A stretch of 64,000 nt of DNA from Bartonella koehlerae C-29 (GTDB taxonomy: Bacteria; Pseudomonadota; Alphaproteobacteria; Rhizobiales; Rhizobiaceae): the NCBI RefSeq assembly GCF_000706625.1, contig NZ_KL407334.1, forward strand, positions 1,097,295 through 1,161,294. The letters are read 5' to 3'. The notes beneath the pieces were generated by a model that was not told where the DNA came from, made no database searches, and saw only the letters and a program-made list of their open reading frames with translations. Made by a program: the position numbers and the translations under genes. Of this stretch, positions 49,560 through 59,832 are shown piece by piece (the first letter of the stretch is position 1; the number at the start of each line of letters is the position of its first letter).

Positions 49560-50087
49560 ATGAATAAACTTATATTTTTATTTTTAGCTCAAATTGCATT
49601 TTTAAACTGTATATCTAATGTATTAGCGAATTCTATACAAGTAAAGATTTATGAATTAAAAGAAAACAACATAAAAAATCCTATTGGTACAATTGAAATT
49701 GAAGAAAATATATACGGTTTGATTTTTACGCCAAATTTATCTAGTTTGCCAGAAGGTTTGCACGGTTTTCATATACATGAAAATCCTTCATGTGATACAA
49801 AAGATGGTGTAATTGGTGGTGCTGCAGGCGGTCATTATGATCCACAGCATACCAACAAACATCTTGGACCTTATAATATCAACGGTCATCTTGGTGACTT
49901 ACCAACACTGTATGTTGATAAGCAAGGACAAGCGACGATGAGTGTTATCGCTCCACGTCTCAAAAAGCTTTCTGAAGTTAAAGGCCATTCAATGATAATT
50001 CATATAGGAGGGGATAATCAATCAGATAAGCCATTACCGCTTGGTGGAGGTGGTGCACGTTTAGCATGTGGTATTATTGAAGAATAA
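49560..50087 (+). CDS. sodC: Cu/Zn superoxide dismutase, periplasmic
   Basis: SodC destroys superoxide in the periplasm, which helps survival in phagocytes. The 175-residue protein has a signal peptide of about 23 residues. The metal ligands follow in GLHGFHIHENPSCDTKDG (His and bridging residues, Cys), GGAAGGHYDPQHTNKHLGPY, NGHLGDLPTLYVD (zinc Asp) and SMIIHIGGDNQSDKP (copper His). The second Cys of the disulphide is in GGGARLACGII. All metal ligands look intact. Confidence 0.95.
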   Translation: MNKLIFLFLAQIAFLNCISNVLANSIQVKIYELKENNIKNPIGTIEIEENIYGLIFTPNLSSLPEGLHGFHIHENPSCDTKDGVIGGAAGGHYDPQHTNKHLGPYNINGHLGDLPTLYVDKQGQATMSVIAPRLKKLSEVKGHSMIIHIGGDNQSDKPLPLGGGGARLACGIIEE

Positions 50088-50343
50088 GTCTATCGGAATC
50101 TTTTAAAGTTATTGATATTTTTGTAAAAGATGAAAGAGTTTGTTTCTATTTCTGATATGTGAACAATCAAAAGTTTTTAATAATTCTCTAATGTAACACG
50201 TTCGGTAGTATAAAAACTCTTCCCTTCTGATGTTAGTTTTTTATTTTTTACGCTAATAGTGTATAATTAAGAGTGATAAGAGATAAATTAGAAAATTTGA
50301 GGATGGTAGAAACCTAGAAAACAAGTTCTTATGGGAAATGATT

Positions 50344-50829
50344 TCAATCAAACTGGTGAGATTCGCCAGTTTGATAAAATTGGTGAATGAGTTTAATATA
50401 AACAAAAAAATTTTTGTTCTTCTTTAATAATCTATTAACGATGTCCCAATTAGTATCATTACGCTCTTTTGCAGAAATCATAATTTGACTCTCAGAAAAA
50501 TTTTCCCTATCAAATCTTATAAATCCATTTCCATGTAAACTTAAAAGCATTTAGAGTTCTTTTAGAAGATATCTAATTAACTTCCCATATTCTGAGCCTG
50601 AAAATCTCGCTAGCGACTAGATAACTAAAATTAGCCCACGAAAAATTGCTGACCGTTTGAAAAAATACTTGTCGTACATTTAAAAGCGATAGATAAGAAT
50701 TTTTACTTCAAAAGACCAAAGTTTTATTTTTTATCCAAATATTGCAAGATGCCATTCTCTACTTAAATCTCGCATTCCTACAAGATCTGGATAAAGCCAT
50801 TTATTTGCCACCAGCACCACTCTTAACAA
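50344..50829 (-). pseudogene. Remnant of an HrgA/COG2958-type restriction-associated gene
   Basis: Minus-strand reading gives WLYPDLVGMRDLSREWHLAI, then after a stop KIKLWSFEVK. A frame change follows, then SLLNVRQVFFQTVSNFSWAN, FSYLVASEIFRLRIWE, and after another stop MLLSLHGNGFIRFDRENFSE with SQIMISAKERNDTNWDIVNR to the end at 50344. This order matches the C-terminal domain of COG2958 proteins (HB1/ASXL restriction endonuclease HTH, including Helicobacter HrgA), from memory of that family. The N-terminal half is missing. It joins the mod remnant at about 50830, which looks like a deletion junction. Confidence 0.7.
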
Positions 50830-52090
50830 ATAACCACAGTAACGGATAAGATCTAACCTCTTCACTGATAACACGGAGCTGCTTATGTGTCATGGCGTTG
50901 GTTATTACATAAATATAATCTGCTTTGCTTGAATATCTTTGCATTCAATAATAATTTTCATCAGGTATATAGGTAAACTCCATATGTTTACACATAGTTT
51001 CTGAAAGCATACATTATATTTGCAACTAATAACCCATTGTTTCCATCGATCTTTTTGCAAAAGAGAGGCGCAAATCTGTAATAGCAAAATCTACCTCCAC
51101 CTTGCCAATTTACACTTTTAAAAATACCATCTTGGTGCCATCGATCATCTGTTTTAAACGAGGAATAATGTGAGTATAGCAATGTTCACTAAGTTCAATT
51201 ATACCGCTTACACTCCATTTTATGCATAACAAGCACCGGTAGCTCTCGAACCAGTAAAGAAATCTAATATAAAATCACTGGGATTGGTAGCAAGTTGAAT
51301 AATGCATTCTTATGAGCCGTTCGGTTTTAGGATTACAAAAACATTATCAGAATTAAAGATTTGAGCTTCTTTTTTTTTGCATCTCGATTGTGTCCAACTT
51401 CCGTTTTTTATATTGGTTCTATGACAAGTTTGTTTATGACAAGAAGGTGGATAATCGCACAAATACCTTTAAGAACGACCCTCTGCACGGATAACTCTTC
51501 AGATTTCCAAGAATTATGCAGGTCATTATCAGGGTTTTTATAGCGTGCACCTACATCGGTTAAACGAAGAATAAAATTAGATCGCCAAACAGTTTTATCT
51601 TTAGCATAAACTATCACAAAATCATGATTATTTGGAAGCCATTTTACATCATTTTATGGAGCATATTTCCTTCTACTAAATAACACTATTTACAAAAATT
51701 GATAAAATTGTGTTAACCAAAAACCTTGTTCATAATTACTTTCAGATAAGCTTGCTCATCATAATCAATAGATATCCATATGTCTTCCATCATACACAAA
51801 TAAATAAATGATGTAACAGCTCTAATTTATCCTGCATAAGGCTTAGCCATATGGAATGCTCTAAACATCTTCATAATGTTCAAATGCAATTTAGATCGAT
51901 ATAGATACATTTCACTTTATCTATTATTTTTTGTTCAAGCCCTTAGAGAATTATACCAAAAGTGAGTTTATTATCAAATAATATCGTGATCGGGCACTAC
52001 TTAATGCGAAGCATGATAAAATTTTTCAAGATCTTCCAATAAAATACGGGGCCTAAGTTTGGACGTTTTTCTTTTCGAATTTAAGTGAAT
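50830..52090 (-). pseudogene. Remnant of a type III-like DNA methyltransferase gene (mod)
   Basis: In reverse-complement order from about 52090, the pieces are RPRILLEDLEKF, IDKVKCIYIDLN (degraded D-P-P-Y motif region), FEHYEDVLEHSIWLS, LMQDKLELLHHLF, WISIDYDEQAYLKVIMNKVF and MIVYAKDKTVWRSNF. Then come RYKNPDNDLHNSWKSEELSV, LATNPSDFILDFFTGSRATG (the F-x-G-S motif I), NWQGGGRFCYYRFAPLF, and YSSKADYIYVITNAMTHKQL with RVISEE near 50840. These are the conserved blocks of type III-type N6-adenine methyltransferases, in the correct order, cut by many stops and shifts. No restriction (res) gene is next to it. Confidence 0.85.
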
Positions 52091-52185
52091 TTTAACTTTT
52101 ATTTATTTAATTTCCTAGATTTAAATGTTTACAAGAATGAATAAGAGCATTCATAAATGGCTCAATTAAACTAATTTAATAGTAT

Positions 52186-52587
52186 TTAATACCATCCGAC
52201 AGCAACTTGCGCTTCTTCTGACATACAATCAGGTGTCCATGGTGGATCGAATGTCATAATCACTTCAACATGCAAGACACCCTCAACTGCACTTACAGCA
52301 TTTTCTACCCAACCCGGCATTTCACCTGCAACAGGACACCCAGGTGCTGTAAGCGTCATTTCAATTTTTACCGAACGATCATCTTCAATATCAATACGAT
52401 AAATCAATCCTAACTCATAAATATCAGCAGGAATCTCCGGATCATAAACTGTTTTGAGAGCAGCGATAATATTATTCGTCATACGATCAATTTCGTCTGC
52501 CGGAATTGCTGATATGTAAGATTTTTTATTCTCTCTTACAGTTTCAACAGGTTTTGTAGAATGACGCTCTTCAATTGATTCAGCCAT
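52186..52587 (-). CDS. sufT: SufT-like DUF59 (MIP18 family) Fe-S assembly protein
   Basis: This 133-residue protein has the DUF59 domain at about 35-130: IIAALKTVYDPEIPADIYEL, GLIYRIDIEDDRSVKIEM, TLTAPGCPVAGEMPGWVENA (with the conserved Cys) and VIMTFDPPWTPDCMSEEAQV. In the Suf operons of Rhizobiales and others this protein helps mature Fe-S proteins. The start overlaps sufS by 8 bases, and it is the last gene of the operon here. The commonly following sufA/iscA gene is missing. The decayed mod gene begins about 95 bases downstream. Confidence 0.9.
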   Translation of the reverse strand: MAESIEERHSTKPVETVRENKKSYISAIPADEIDRMTNNIIAALKTVYDPEIPADIYELGLIYRIDIEDDRSVKIEMTLTAPGCPVAGEMPGWVENAVSAVEGVLHVEVIMTFDPPWTPDCMSEEAQVAVGWY

Positions 52588-53824
52588 TAAAAAATGTCCT
52601 TGTTTCTTTCAATGCTTCTACTAACTGATCAATATCTTCATAATTATTATACATAGCTAATGATGCACGACAAATAGATGTTAAACCAAAGTGTTGTAAT
52701 AAAGGTTGTGCACAATGGGTTCCTGCCCGTATAGCAACCCCTTTTCTATCCAAAAACATCGCAACATCATGTGCATGAATACCTTCAATTACAAATGATA
52801 TAATCGCTCCTTTATGAGGAGAATGACCATAGATACGTAATGAATCAACCGTTTTTAATTTTTCATGCGCATAAGTTAAAAGTGCCATTTCATGTGCTTG
52901 AATTGCTTTTCGATTCTCCTTTTGCATATAATCAATAGCAGTGGCCAATCCAATAGCTTCAACTATAGGAGGAGTTCCTGCTTCAAAGCGGTAAGGAGGA
53001 GCATTATAAGAAACTTTATTGATTGTCACATCTTCAATCATTTCCCCTCCCCCTTGAAAAGGATGCATTTCCTCCAGCCTATGTTCCTTACCATAAAGGA
53101 CACCAATACCTGTAGGACCATAAAGCTTATGACCAGTAAACACATACCAATCACAATCAAGATCTTGCACATCAACTGTTAAATGTATAGCTCCTTGGGA
53201 ACCATCAACAAGAACAGGAATAGTATTTTGATGCGCTCTTTTAATAATCTCTTTAACAGGAGGTATAGTTCCCAATATATTTGACATATGAGTAAGAGTG
53301 ACAAGCCGCGTTCTTTCGCTTAAAGCCTTTTCAAAATCTTCAATATGAAGAACACCATTTTCATCAACAGGAACGAAAACGAGCTTAATACCTTTTTGTT
53401 CACGAAGAAAATGCCAAGGAATAATATTTGAATGATGTTCCATGATAGTAAGAACAATTTCATCACCTTCCCTTAATTTGGACATAGCCCAGCCATAAGC
53501 AACAGTATTAATAGCTTCTGTTGCGTTTTTTGTAAAAACAATTTCTTTAGCTGTTTGAGCATTTAAAAAAGTACGAACTGTTTCACGGGCATTTTCATAA
53601 GATTGTGTTACTGCATTCGCTAAAAAATATATTCCTCTATGAACATTAGCGTAACTATGTTGATAGCAATTATTCATTGCATCGAGCACTGATTGTGGTT
53701 TTTGAGCAGAAGCACCACTGTCAAGATAAGCTAATCGCTTTCCATAAACATCACGGTGCAAAAGGGGAAAATCACGTCGAATTTCTTCTACATTATAATT
53801 TAATGTTTGTACGTTATTTTCCAT
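52580..53824 (-). CDS. sufS: Cysteine desulfurase SufS
   Basis: SufS is a PLP enzyme that passes sulfur from cysteine to the SufBCD scaffold. The 414-residue protein has RDVYGKRLAYLDSGASAQKP, TAKEIVFTKNATEAINTVAY, HHSNIIPWHFL, DGSQGAIHLTVDVQDLDCDW and VFTGHKLYGPTGIGVLYGKE (PLP Lys). The catalytic Cys is in AIRAGTHCAQPLLQHFG. This is a complete group II (SufS/CsdA) desulfurase. It lies 10 bases after sufD and overlaps sufT by 8 bases. Confidence 0.95.
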   Translation of the reverse strand: MENNVQTLNYNVEEIRRDFPLLHRDVYGKRLAYLDSGASAQKPQSVLDAMNNCYQHSYANVHRGIYFLANAVTQSYENARETVRTFLNAQTAKEIVFTKNATEAINTVAYGWAMSKLREGDEIVLTIMEHHSNIIPWHFLREQKGIKLVFVPVDENGVLHIEDFEKALSERTRLVTLTHMSNILGTIPPVKEIIKRAHQNTIPVLVDGSQGAIHLTVDVQDLDCDWYVFTGHKLYGPTGIGVLYGKEHRLEEMHPFQGGGEMIEDVTINKVSYNAPPYRFEAGTPPIVEAIGLATAIDYMQKENRKAIQAHEMALLTYAHEKLKTVDSLRIYGHSPHKGAIISFVIEGIHAHDVAMFLDRKGVAIRAGTHCAQPLLQHFGLTSICRASLAMYNNYEDIDQLVEALKETRTFFNG

Positions 53825-53834
53825 TTTCTCTACT

Positions 53835-55118
53835 TTAAATATTTTTTTCTAACCATTTACCAATGATATTTTCCAAAATGGCTTGGATATTTTCCTGCTT
53901 GACGTCATCAATGAGTTCGGAGACAAATCCTTTAATTAAAAGAGAACGAGCAGTTTTAAAAGGGATACCACGCGCCATAAGATAGAAAAGATGATCATAA
54001 TTAATATTAGCAACCGTCGCACCATGGCCACATGCAACATCATCAGCGAAAATTTCTAGTTCAGGCTTTGCATTAAATTCTGCATCATCTGAAAGAAGAA
54101 GACTATTACAAGTCATGCGAGCATCTGTTTTTTGAGCTTTTTGAGCAACACGTATTATGCCCTGAAACACACCAACCGCCTTATCAGTAACCACATTACG
54201 TACAATTTCGGTTGAGGTTGATTTTTCTTCAACGTGACGAACAGTCATCGTAAGATCGCTGTGTGTTTGTCCAGAGAGCAAATTTATGACCCGTAATTGA
54301 AAATCAGACTCTTCTCCTTGTAATTCAACATCAATTTCCTGACGATTAAGTTGACTGCCTATATTAATCACATACAGCGATAATTTAGCACTTTGGCCAA
54401 GGATAGCACGAAATTTACCAAACTGTGTAGAATCAAAACCACGATTGCGAATAAGAATCCATGTAACATCACCATAAGCTGCAACATCTAATGAATATAT
54501 CGAACTGATGAAGGTCTCTTTATCATCGCCAATCTGATGTTCAACAAATACAGCTTGACTGTTTTTATCCATTTTTATATCTGAAAAAGTATGAGATTGC
54601 CCACCCATTTGAATATTTTGTAATTCAATCGGAATATTTAATTTTGTATTTTCAGGAATATGAAAAAGCCAGCCATCCGTAACAAAAGCGGTATTTAATT
54701 GTCCAATAAAATCTTCATCAGCAGTGATACAGTTTATCTTTGCAATTTTTTTTTCCAGTGCCTCTGCAAAACGTTTTATTGTAACACCTGATATGTCTGA
54801 GTGTGTAAGTGTTTTGCCGTTTTCAATGGAAAATAGGTGACTTTCTGAAAGTAATCTGCCAACCAATTGCCCGTTATTTTCTGGTAAAAAATTGCTCACA
54901 GATTTTAGTAATGTGCGCAAATTAGTATAGTGCCAGCTTTCGATTTTACGTGAAGGGAGTCTTGTGGTTTGAAACAATTCAATAGATTTTTTACGGACTT
55001 CTTGCACTGTCTTATCACCAGGTAAATTGTTCACACGCTGATTAAAATTCTTCACTATATCTTCTTCAACCGTTAACAATTCTTGCTGCGAATTCACATT
55101 CATATTTGATGACCTCAA
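53835..55118 (-). CDS. sufD: Fe-S cluster assembly protein SufD
   Basis: SufD is the SufBC2D scaffold subunit. The 427-residue protein has the SufD N-terminal helical part (LFQTTRLPSRKIESWHYTNL), a beta-helix core (VFVEHQIGDDKETFISSIYS, LRVINLLSGQTHSDLTMTVR) and the C-terminal core LEIFADDVACGHGATVANIN with the conserved His in C-G-H-G and YLMARGIPFKTARSLLIKGF. Its start overlaps sufC by 4 bases and sufS follows 10 bases on. The order B-C-D-S is standard for SUF. Confidence 0.94.
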   Translation of the reverse strand: MRSSNMNVNSQQELLTVEEDIVKNFNQRVNNLPGDKTVQEVRKKSIELFQTTRLPSRKIESWHYTNLRTLLKSVSNFLPENNGQLVGRLLSESHLFSIENGKTLTHSDISGVTIKRFAEALEKKIAKINCITADEDFIGQLNTAFVTDGWLFHIPENTKLNIPIELQNIQMGGQSHTFSDIKMDKNSQAVFVEHQIGDDKETFISSIYSLDVAAYGDVTWILIRNRGFDSTQFGKFRAILGQSAKLSLYVINIGSQLNRQEIDVELQGEESDFQLRVINLLSGQTHSDLTMTVRHVEEKSTSTEIVRNVVTDKAVGVFQGIIRVAQKAQKTDARMTCNSLLLSDDAEFNAKPELEIFADDVACGHGATVANINYDHLFYLMARGIPFKTARSLLIKGFVSELIDDVKQENIQAILENIIGKWLEKNI

Positions 55119-55873
55119 GCTGCTTCTCTGATAAGATCAGTATACCCATTCTGTTCTAAATAAAGCGCTAATGATTTATCTCCGCTTTTAATAATACGTC
55201 CTTTATAAAGAACATGTACCGTATCAGGAATAATATAATTAAGCAGTCTTTGATAATGGGTAATAACCAAAAATGAACGCTTTGGATCGTGGAGCTTATT
55301 GACACCATCTGCAACAATTTTTAGTGCATCAATATCTAAACCAGAGTCTGTTTCATCTAAAATGCAAAGTTTAGGTTCAAGAAGCGCCATTTGTAAAATT
55401 TCAGCACGTTTTTTTTCTCCACCTGAAAAACCTACATTTAAAGGACGTTTGAGCATATCCATATCTATTTCAAGTTTGGAAGAAATTTCTTTAACGCATT
55501 TAATAAATTCAGGAATTTTGAGCTCTTGATCACCACGCGCTTTGCGTTGAGAATTCATCGCAACTTTTAAAAATTCCATCGTTGCTACCCCAGGTATTTC
55601 CATTGGATATTGAAATGCAAGAAAAACACCATATGTAGCACGCTCTGCTGGATCCATTTCTAAAAGTGATTGTCCATTATAAAGAATATCACCATCTATC
55701 ACCTCATAATCATCACGACCAGCAAGTAAATAAGACAAGGTAGACTTTCCAGCCCCATTCTGTCCCATGATAGCAGCAACTTCACCGTCTTCAACAGTCA
55801 AGTTTAAACCACGAATAACTTCTGTATCGGTTCCAATAATACGGGCGCGTAAATTTTTTATCTCTAACATCAT
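55115..55873 (-). CDS. sufC: Fe-S cluster assembly ATPase SufC
   Basis: SufC is the ABC-type ATPase that drives cluster assembly on SufB-SufD. The 252-residue protein has Walker A AAIMGQNGAGKSTLSYLLAG, Q-loop GVFLAFQYPMEIPGVATMEF, signature VGFSGGEKKRAEILQMAL, Walker B LCILDETDSGLDIDALKIV and the switch His in FLVITHYQRLLNYI. All ATPase motifs are intact. A 52-base gap separates it from sufB, and sufD overlaps by 4 bases. Confidence 0.96.
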   Translation of the reverse strand: MMLEIKNLRARIIGTDTEVIRGLNLTVEDGEVAAIMGQNGAGKSTLSYLLAGRDDYEVIDGDILYNGQSLLEMDPAERATYGVFLAFQYPMEIPGVATMEFLKVAMNSQRKARGDQELKIPEFIKCVKEISSKLEIDMDMLKRPLNVGFSGGEKKRAEILQMALLEPKLCILDETDSGLDIDALKIVADGVNKLHDPKRSFLVITHYQRLLNYIIPDTVHVLYKGRIIKSGDKSLALYLEQNGYTDLIREAA

Positions 55874-55925
55874 TTAATTCCTGTTCTGGTTGTTCTATGT
55901 TAAGTGTGCTCTTTACTTTAAATAA

Positions 55926-57437
55926 TTATCCCACACTACCTTCAAGACTTATACCAATAAGCTTCTGTGCTTCGACAGCAAATTCCATTGGAAGTTTCTG
56001 AATAACTTCTTTTACAAAACCATTCACAATTAATGCGATTGCTTCTTCTTCAGAAATTCCTCGCTGCATAACATAAAAAAGCTGATCATCAGAAATTTTT
56101 GATGTTGTTGCTTCATGTTCAAATTGCGCTGTCGCATTTTTTACTTCAATATAAGGTACCGTATGAGCACCGCAATCATTGCCAATTAACAAACTATCAC
56201 ATTGCGTAAAATTACGCGCATTGTATGCTTTTCGCTGCGCTGTAACTTGTCCCCGATAAGTATTATTTGAAAAACCGGCAGAAATGCCTTTGGAAACAAT
56301 ACGACTGGATGTATTTTTTCCCAAGTGAATCATTTTCGTACCGGAATCAATTTGTTGATGACCATTTGCTACAGCAATAGAATAAAATTCTCCACGTGAA
56401 TTGTCACCACGAAGTAAGCAAGAGGGATATTTCCAAGTGATTGCAGAACCTGTTTCGATCTGTGTCCATGAGATTTTTGAACTATCGCCCCGACAATCTC
56501 CGCGCTTTGTCACAAAATTATAAATACCACCGTTACCCTCTTTATCGCCAGGATACCAATTTTGTACTGTAGAATATTTAATTTCTGCATTTTTGAGCGC
56601 AACAAGTTCAACAACAGCAGCATGTAGTTGATTTTCATCACGTTGGGGTGCCGTACACCCCTCAAGATAAGAAACGTAAGAATCTTCATCTGCAATAATC
56701 AATGTTCTTTCAAATTGGCCTGTATTGCGTTCATTAATCCTAAAATAGGTTGAAAGCTCCATAGGACAACGAATCCCTTTGGGAATATAAACAAATGAAC
56801 CATCTGTAAAAACAGCTGCATTTAAGGCAGCATAATAATTGTCTCCCACAGGTACAACTGTTCCTAAATATTCCTTAATAAGAGCAGAATGCTCGATAAT
56901 TGCTTCTGAAATAGAGCAAAAAATAACACCAGCACGTGCTAACTCTTTTTTAAATGTCGTCACAACAGAAACGGAATCAAAGACTGCATCAACAGCTACC
57001 TGCCCTGATGCATAAATACTCTCATCAAAACTAGAAGGATCAGATTGTTTTCTTACTCCTGCCAAAATTTCTTGCTCTTTAAGTGGAATGCCAAGTTTTT
57101 CATAGGTTGCCAACAATTCAGGATCCACTTCATCGAGAGATTTTGGTCCTGTGTGATTTTCAGGAGCGGCATAATAATGAAGTTCCTGAAATTCGATTTT
57201 GGGGTATTCAATACGTGCCCAATCAGGTTCTTGCATTGTCAACCAATGGTGAAAAGCTTGTAAACGCCATTTTAGCATCCATTCAGGTTCGCGTTTTTTA
57301 GCAGAAATAAATCTGATAATATTTTCGTTTAAACCTTTTGGAGCTTTGTCTGTTTTAATTTTTGTTTCAAAGCCGTATTTATATTGATCAACATCTATTT
57401 CACGTACCTGACGTATTGTTTCTTGTACTGCCGGCAT
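55926..57437 (-). CDS. sufB: Fe-S cluster assembly protein SufB
   Basis: SufB is the scaffold on which the nascent cluster forms. The 503-residue protein shows [80 protein letters not shown], the [20 protein letters not shown] block, [20 protein letters not shown] and [20 protein letters not shown] with the catalytic-region Cys. Length is normal for alphaproteobacterial SufB. It starts the sufBCDST run, 157 bases downstream of the IscS-like gene. Confidence 0.96.
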   Translation of the reverse strand: MPAVQETIRQVREIDVDQYKYGFETKIKTDKAPKGLNENIIRFISAKKREPEWMLKWRLQAFHHWLTMQEPDWARIEYPKIEFQELHYYAAPENHTGPKSLDEVDPELLATYEKLGIPLKEQEILAGVRKQSDPSSFDESIYASGQVAVDAVFDSVSVVTTFKKELARAGVIFCSISEAIIEHSALIKEYLGTVVPVGDNYYAALNAAVFTDGSFVYIPKGIRCPMELSTYFRINERNTGQFERTLIIADEDSYVSYLEGCTAPQRDENQLHAAVVELVALKNAEIKYSTVQNWYPGDKEGNGGIYNFVTKRGDCRGDSSKISWTQIETGSAITWKYPSCLLRGDNSRGEFYSIAVANGHQQIDSGTKMIHLGKNTSSRIVSKGISAGFSNNTYRGQVTAQRKAYNARNFTQCDSLLIGNDCGAHTVPYIEVKNATAQFEHEATTSKISDDQLFYVMQRGISEEEAIALIVNGFVKEVIQKLPMEFAVEAQKLIGISLEGSVG

Positions 57438-57594
57438 AAATTTTCTCCATTTTGAGGCATCAAGAATCGGTGATTAAAGGTCTTGTTTTTTATAAGAGTG
57501 AAGCAAGCAATTCATTTTCTAGGCTATATGCAAAGTGAAAAAAATTCAATCAAGCTTATTTTATTTTTTTAAATAATTCTAATTTTCATAAACT

Positions 57595-58740
57595 TCACCT
57601 TTTTTTCTTATTCACAATTTGAGAAAAAAACAATAAAAAATCACCAATATCTTTAGAAGTTGTACACCGTCCTGTTGAAATGCGAATTGCACCATTTGGA
57701 ATATGATATCCCATTGCCTCTAAGACGCGGCTTTGTTTTACTTTTCCTGAAGAGCAAGCAGAACCTGATGATACAGAAAATCCTGCCAAATCAAAACTAA
57801 TTTGCAGAGTTTCAGCTTTTATATCGGGTACAGTGAAATAAGTTGTATTTGGTAAACGTTGAGCTCCTTTACCAAAAATTTCAATATCACAACACATTTT
57901 CTGTATTCCATCTTCTAATTTATTACGTAAATAGAGTAGTTGCTTTATCTCTTCTTGGCTGTAACAATCAGCTATTGCTGCCCCAAAAGCAGCAATAAGC
58001 GGCACTGCTTCTGTTCCTCCACGTAAACCTTTTTCTTGCCCTCCTCCCACAATAAGAGGATGTGGCATCAAAAGGTTCCCGCATGAAACAATAGCACCAA
58101 TTCCTTTAGGTCCGCCGATTTTATGTCCAGACAGTATAAAAAAATCTCCTCCCATCTGATGAATATCAACAAAACTTTTATCTACATATTGTGTCAAGTC
58201 AACAATAAGAACGCCTTCATAATCCCTCACAATGGCAGCTATTTCTTTTATTCGTTGAATAACACCCGTTTCACCATTTGCGGCTTGAATAGCAACAAGA
58301 GGAAGCCCCTTTATTTTATCATGAAGGCGTAAAAGAGAGACTAATTCATCTTGTTGAATAAGCCCATCTTGATTAACAGCAACTATACTGATGAATTCTT
58401 TAGGGAAACGTCCGCCTTCTGCAATTGATGGATGTTCAGTAGCTCCAATGTAAAGATGAGAAAATTGAATTTTAGAGCTTCCCATGTTATAAAAGGGTGT
58501 TAATAAAGTCATGGCTGCTTCACTTGCGCCAGATGTAAATACAACATGATCTGGATTTGTGTTGAGACTTTTAGCAATTTGTCGACGTGCTTTTTGTAAT
58601 AAAGCTTTAGCAGCACGTCCTTCCGTGTGAACAGATGAGGGATTACCAAATATCTCTAAAGATTTCAATAATGCCAACTGTGCCGTCTTCTTAAGCGGTG
58701 TTGTCGCGTTATGATCAAAATATCGACGTTTTACAACCAT
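57595..58740 (-). CDS. Cysteine desulfurase, IscS/NifS type
   Basis: This 381-residue PLP enzyme (from the ATG at 58740, before VVKRRYFDHNATTPLKK) is a group I desulfurase. It has NPSSVHTEGRAAKALLQKAR, HVVFTSGASEAAMTLLTPFY, the PLP Lys in FILSGHKIGGPKGIGAIVSC, VGGGQEKGLRGGTEAVPLIA and the catalytic Cys in FSVSSGSACSSGKVKQSRVL. It precedes sufB on the same strand, the rhizobial iscS-sufBCDS arrangement, so the region has two desulfurases. It presumably serves Fe-S assembly and tRNA thiolation (TtcA here is one possible client). A Met four codons upstream (58752) is possible. Confidence 0.93.
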   Translation of the reverse strand: MVVKRRYFDHNATTPLKKTAQLALLKSLEIFGNPSSVHTEGRAAKALLQKARRQIAKSLNTNPDHVVFTSGASEAAMTLLTPFYNMGSSKIQFSHLYIGATEHPSIAEGGRFPKEFISIVAVNQDGLIQQDELVSLLRLHDKIKGLPLVAIQAANGETGVIQRIKEIAAIVRDYEGVLIVDLTQYVDKSFVDIHQMGGDFFILSGHKIGGPKGIGAIVSCGNLLMPHPLIVGGGQEKGLRGGTEAVPLIAAFGAAIADCYSQEEIKQLLYLRNKLEDGIQKMCCDIEIFGKGAQRLPNTTYFTVPDIKAETLQISFDLAGFSVSSGSACSSGKVKQSRVLEAMGYHIPNGAIRISTGRCTTSKDIGDFLLFFSQIVNKKKR

Positions 58741-58931
58741 TTTACATCGCAATCATTAATCTTTAAGAATTGATTTTTAAAAAGTAGTGCAATTTTCTTG
58801 AAAAATACACCAAAAACAGAATATCTAACGGTTCATGAAAACGAAATGAATATATTAAAGTAGATATAAAGTAGACGAAGAATAATAAACCAAGGTTAAT
58901 GAAAGCCTTTATAGCATTTAAGGAGCATTTG

Positions 58932-59612
58932 ATGCCAGAAATTATTTTTAATGGTCCCGCAGGTCGGCTTGAAGGACGTTATCAACCGTCACAACAAAAA
59001 AATGCACCAATTGCCATTATTTTGCATCCTCATCCTCAATTTGGTGGAACGATGAATAATAAGATTGTTTATGACCTCTTCTATATGTTTCAACAACGCG
59101 GTTTTACCACATTACGTTTTAATTTTCGTGGTATTGGTCGCAGTCAAGGCGAGTTTGATTATGGAATAGGAGAGCTTTCAGATGCCGCTGCTGCACTCGA
59201 TTGGGTACAAACACAACATCCTGATTCTAAAAATTGCTGGGTCGCTGGATATTCATTTGGTGCTTGGATTGGTATGCAACTTTTAATGCGCAGGCCAGAA
59301 ATTGAGAGCTTTATATCTGTTGCTCCTCAACCTAATATTTATGACTTTTCATTTCTTGCTCCTTGTCCCTCCTCTGGGCTTATTATTCACGGTGACATCG
59401 ATAGGGTCGCACCATCAAAAGATGTTCAAACGCTTGTCGATAAATTAAAAACGCAAAAAGGCATTACCATTACACAAGAAATACTAGAAGGTGCTAACCA
59501 CTTTTTTAGCGGGTGTAATCAGGAACTTATTGAACGATGTGCACAATATTTGGATAATCATATTGCAAGTGAGCTCCTCACTTCTCCACCTGAAATACTT
59601 TCACTTACTTAA
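58932..59612 (+). CDS. Alpha/beta hydrolase (KynB/COG2945-like)
   Basis: This 226-residue hydrolase, with the ATG at 58932 and AGGAG 7 bases upstream, has APIAIILHPHPQFGGTMNNK (the H-P-H-P oxyanion block of COG2945), TTLRFNFRGIGRSQGEFDYG, the nucleophile elbow CWVAGYSFGAWIGMQLLMRR (G-x-S-x-G), LIIHGDIDRVAPSKDVQTL (acid) and LEGANHFFSGCNQEL (His). The substrate is unknown. A frame from 58899 adds 11 residues but lacks a ribosome site. It is divergent from the IscS-like gene. Confidence 0.9.
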   Translation: MPEIIFNGPAGRLEGRYQPSQQKNAPIAIILHPHPQFGGTMNNKIVYDLFYMFQQRGFTTLRFNFRGIGRSQGEFDYGIGELSDAAAALDWVQTQHPDSKNCWVAGYSFGAWIGMQLLMRRPEIESFISVAPQPNIYDFSFLAPCPSSGLIIHGDIDRVAPSKDVQTLVDKLKTQKGITITQEILEGANHFFSGCNQELIERCAQYLDNHIASELLTSPPEILSLT

Positions 59613-59832
59613 AAATGTTAGAAATTAAAAAATATTCTTATAACAGATATGCTGCTTATTCTTTGCGTTTTTTCAAAGTTTTCCTCCTATTTATCTCTAA
59701 AGGTAAAAAATAATCTCTGTGTTATAAGCAATATTTTCCATTCTCTTGTGATATATACATTATCTATGCTAGAGAAAATGCATAAATGATCTATTCTATA
59801 AAAAATGCAATATTCATCAGGAAATAAAATCT

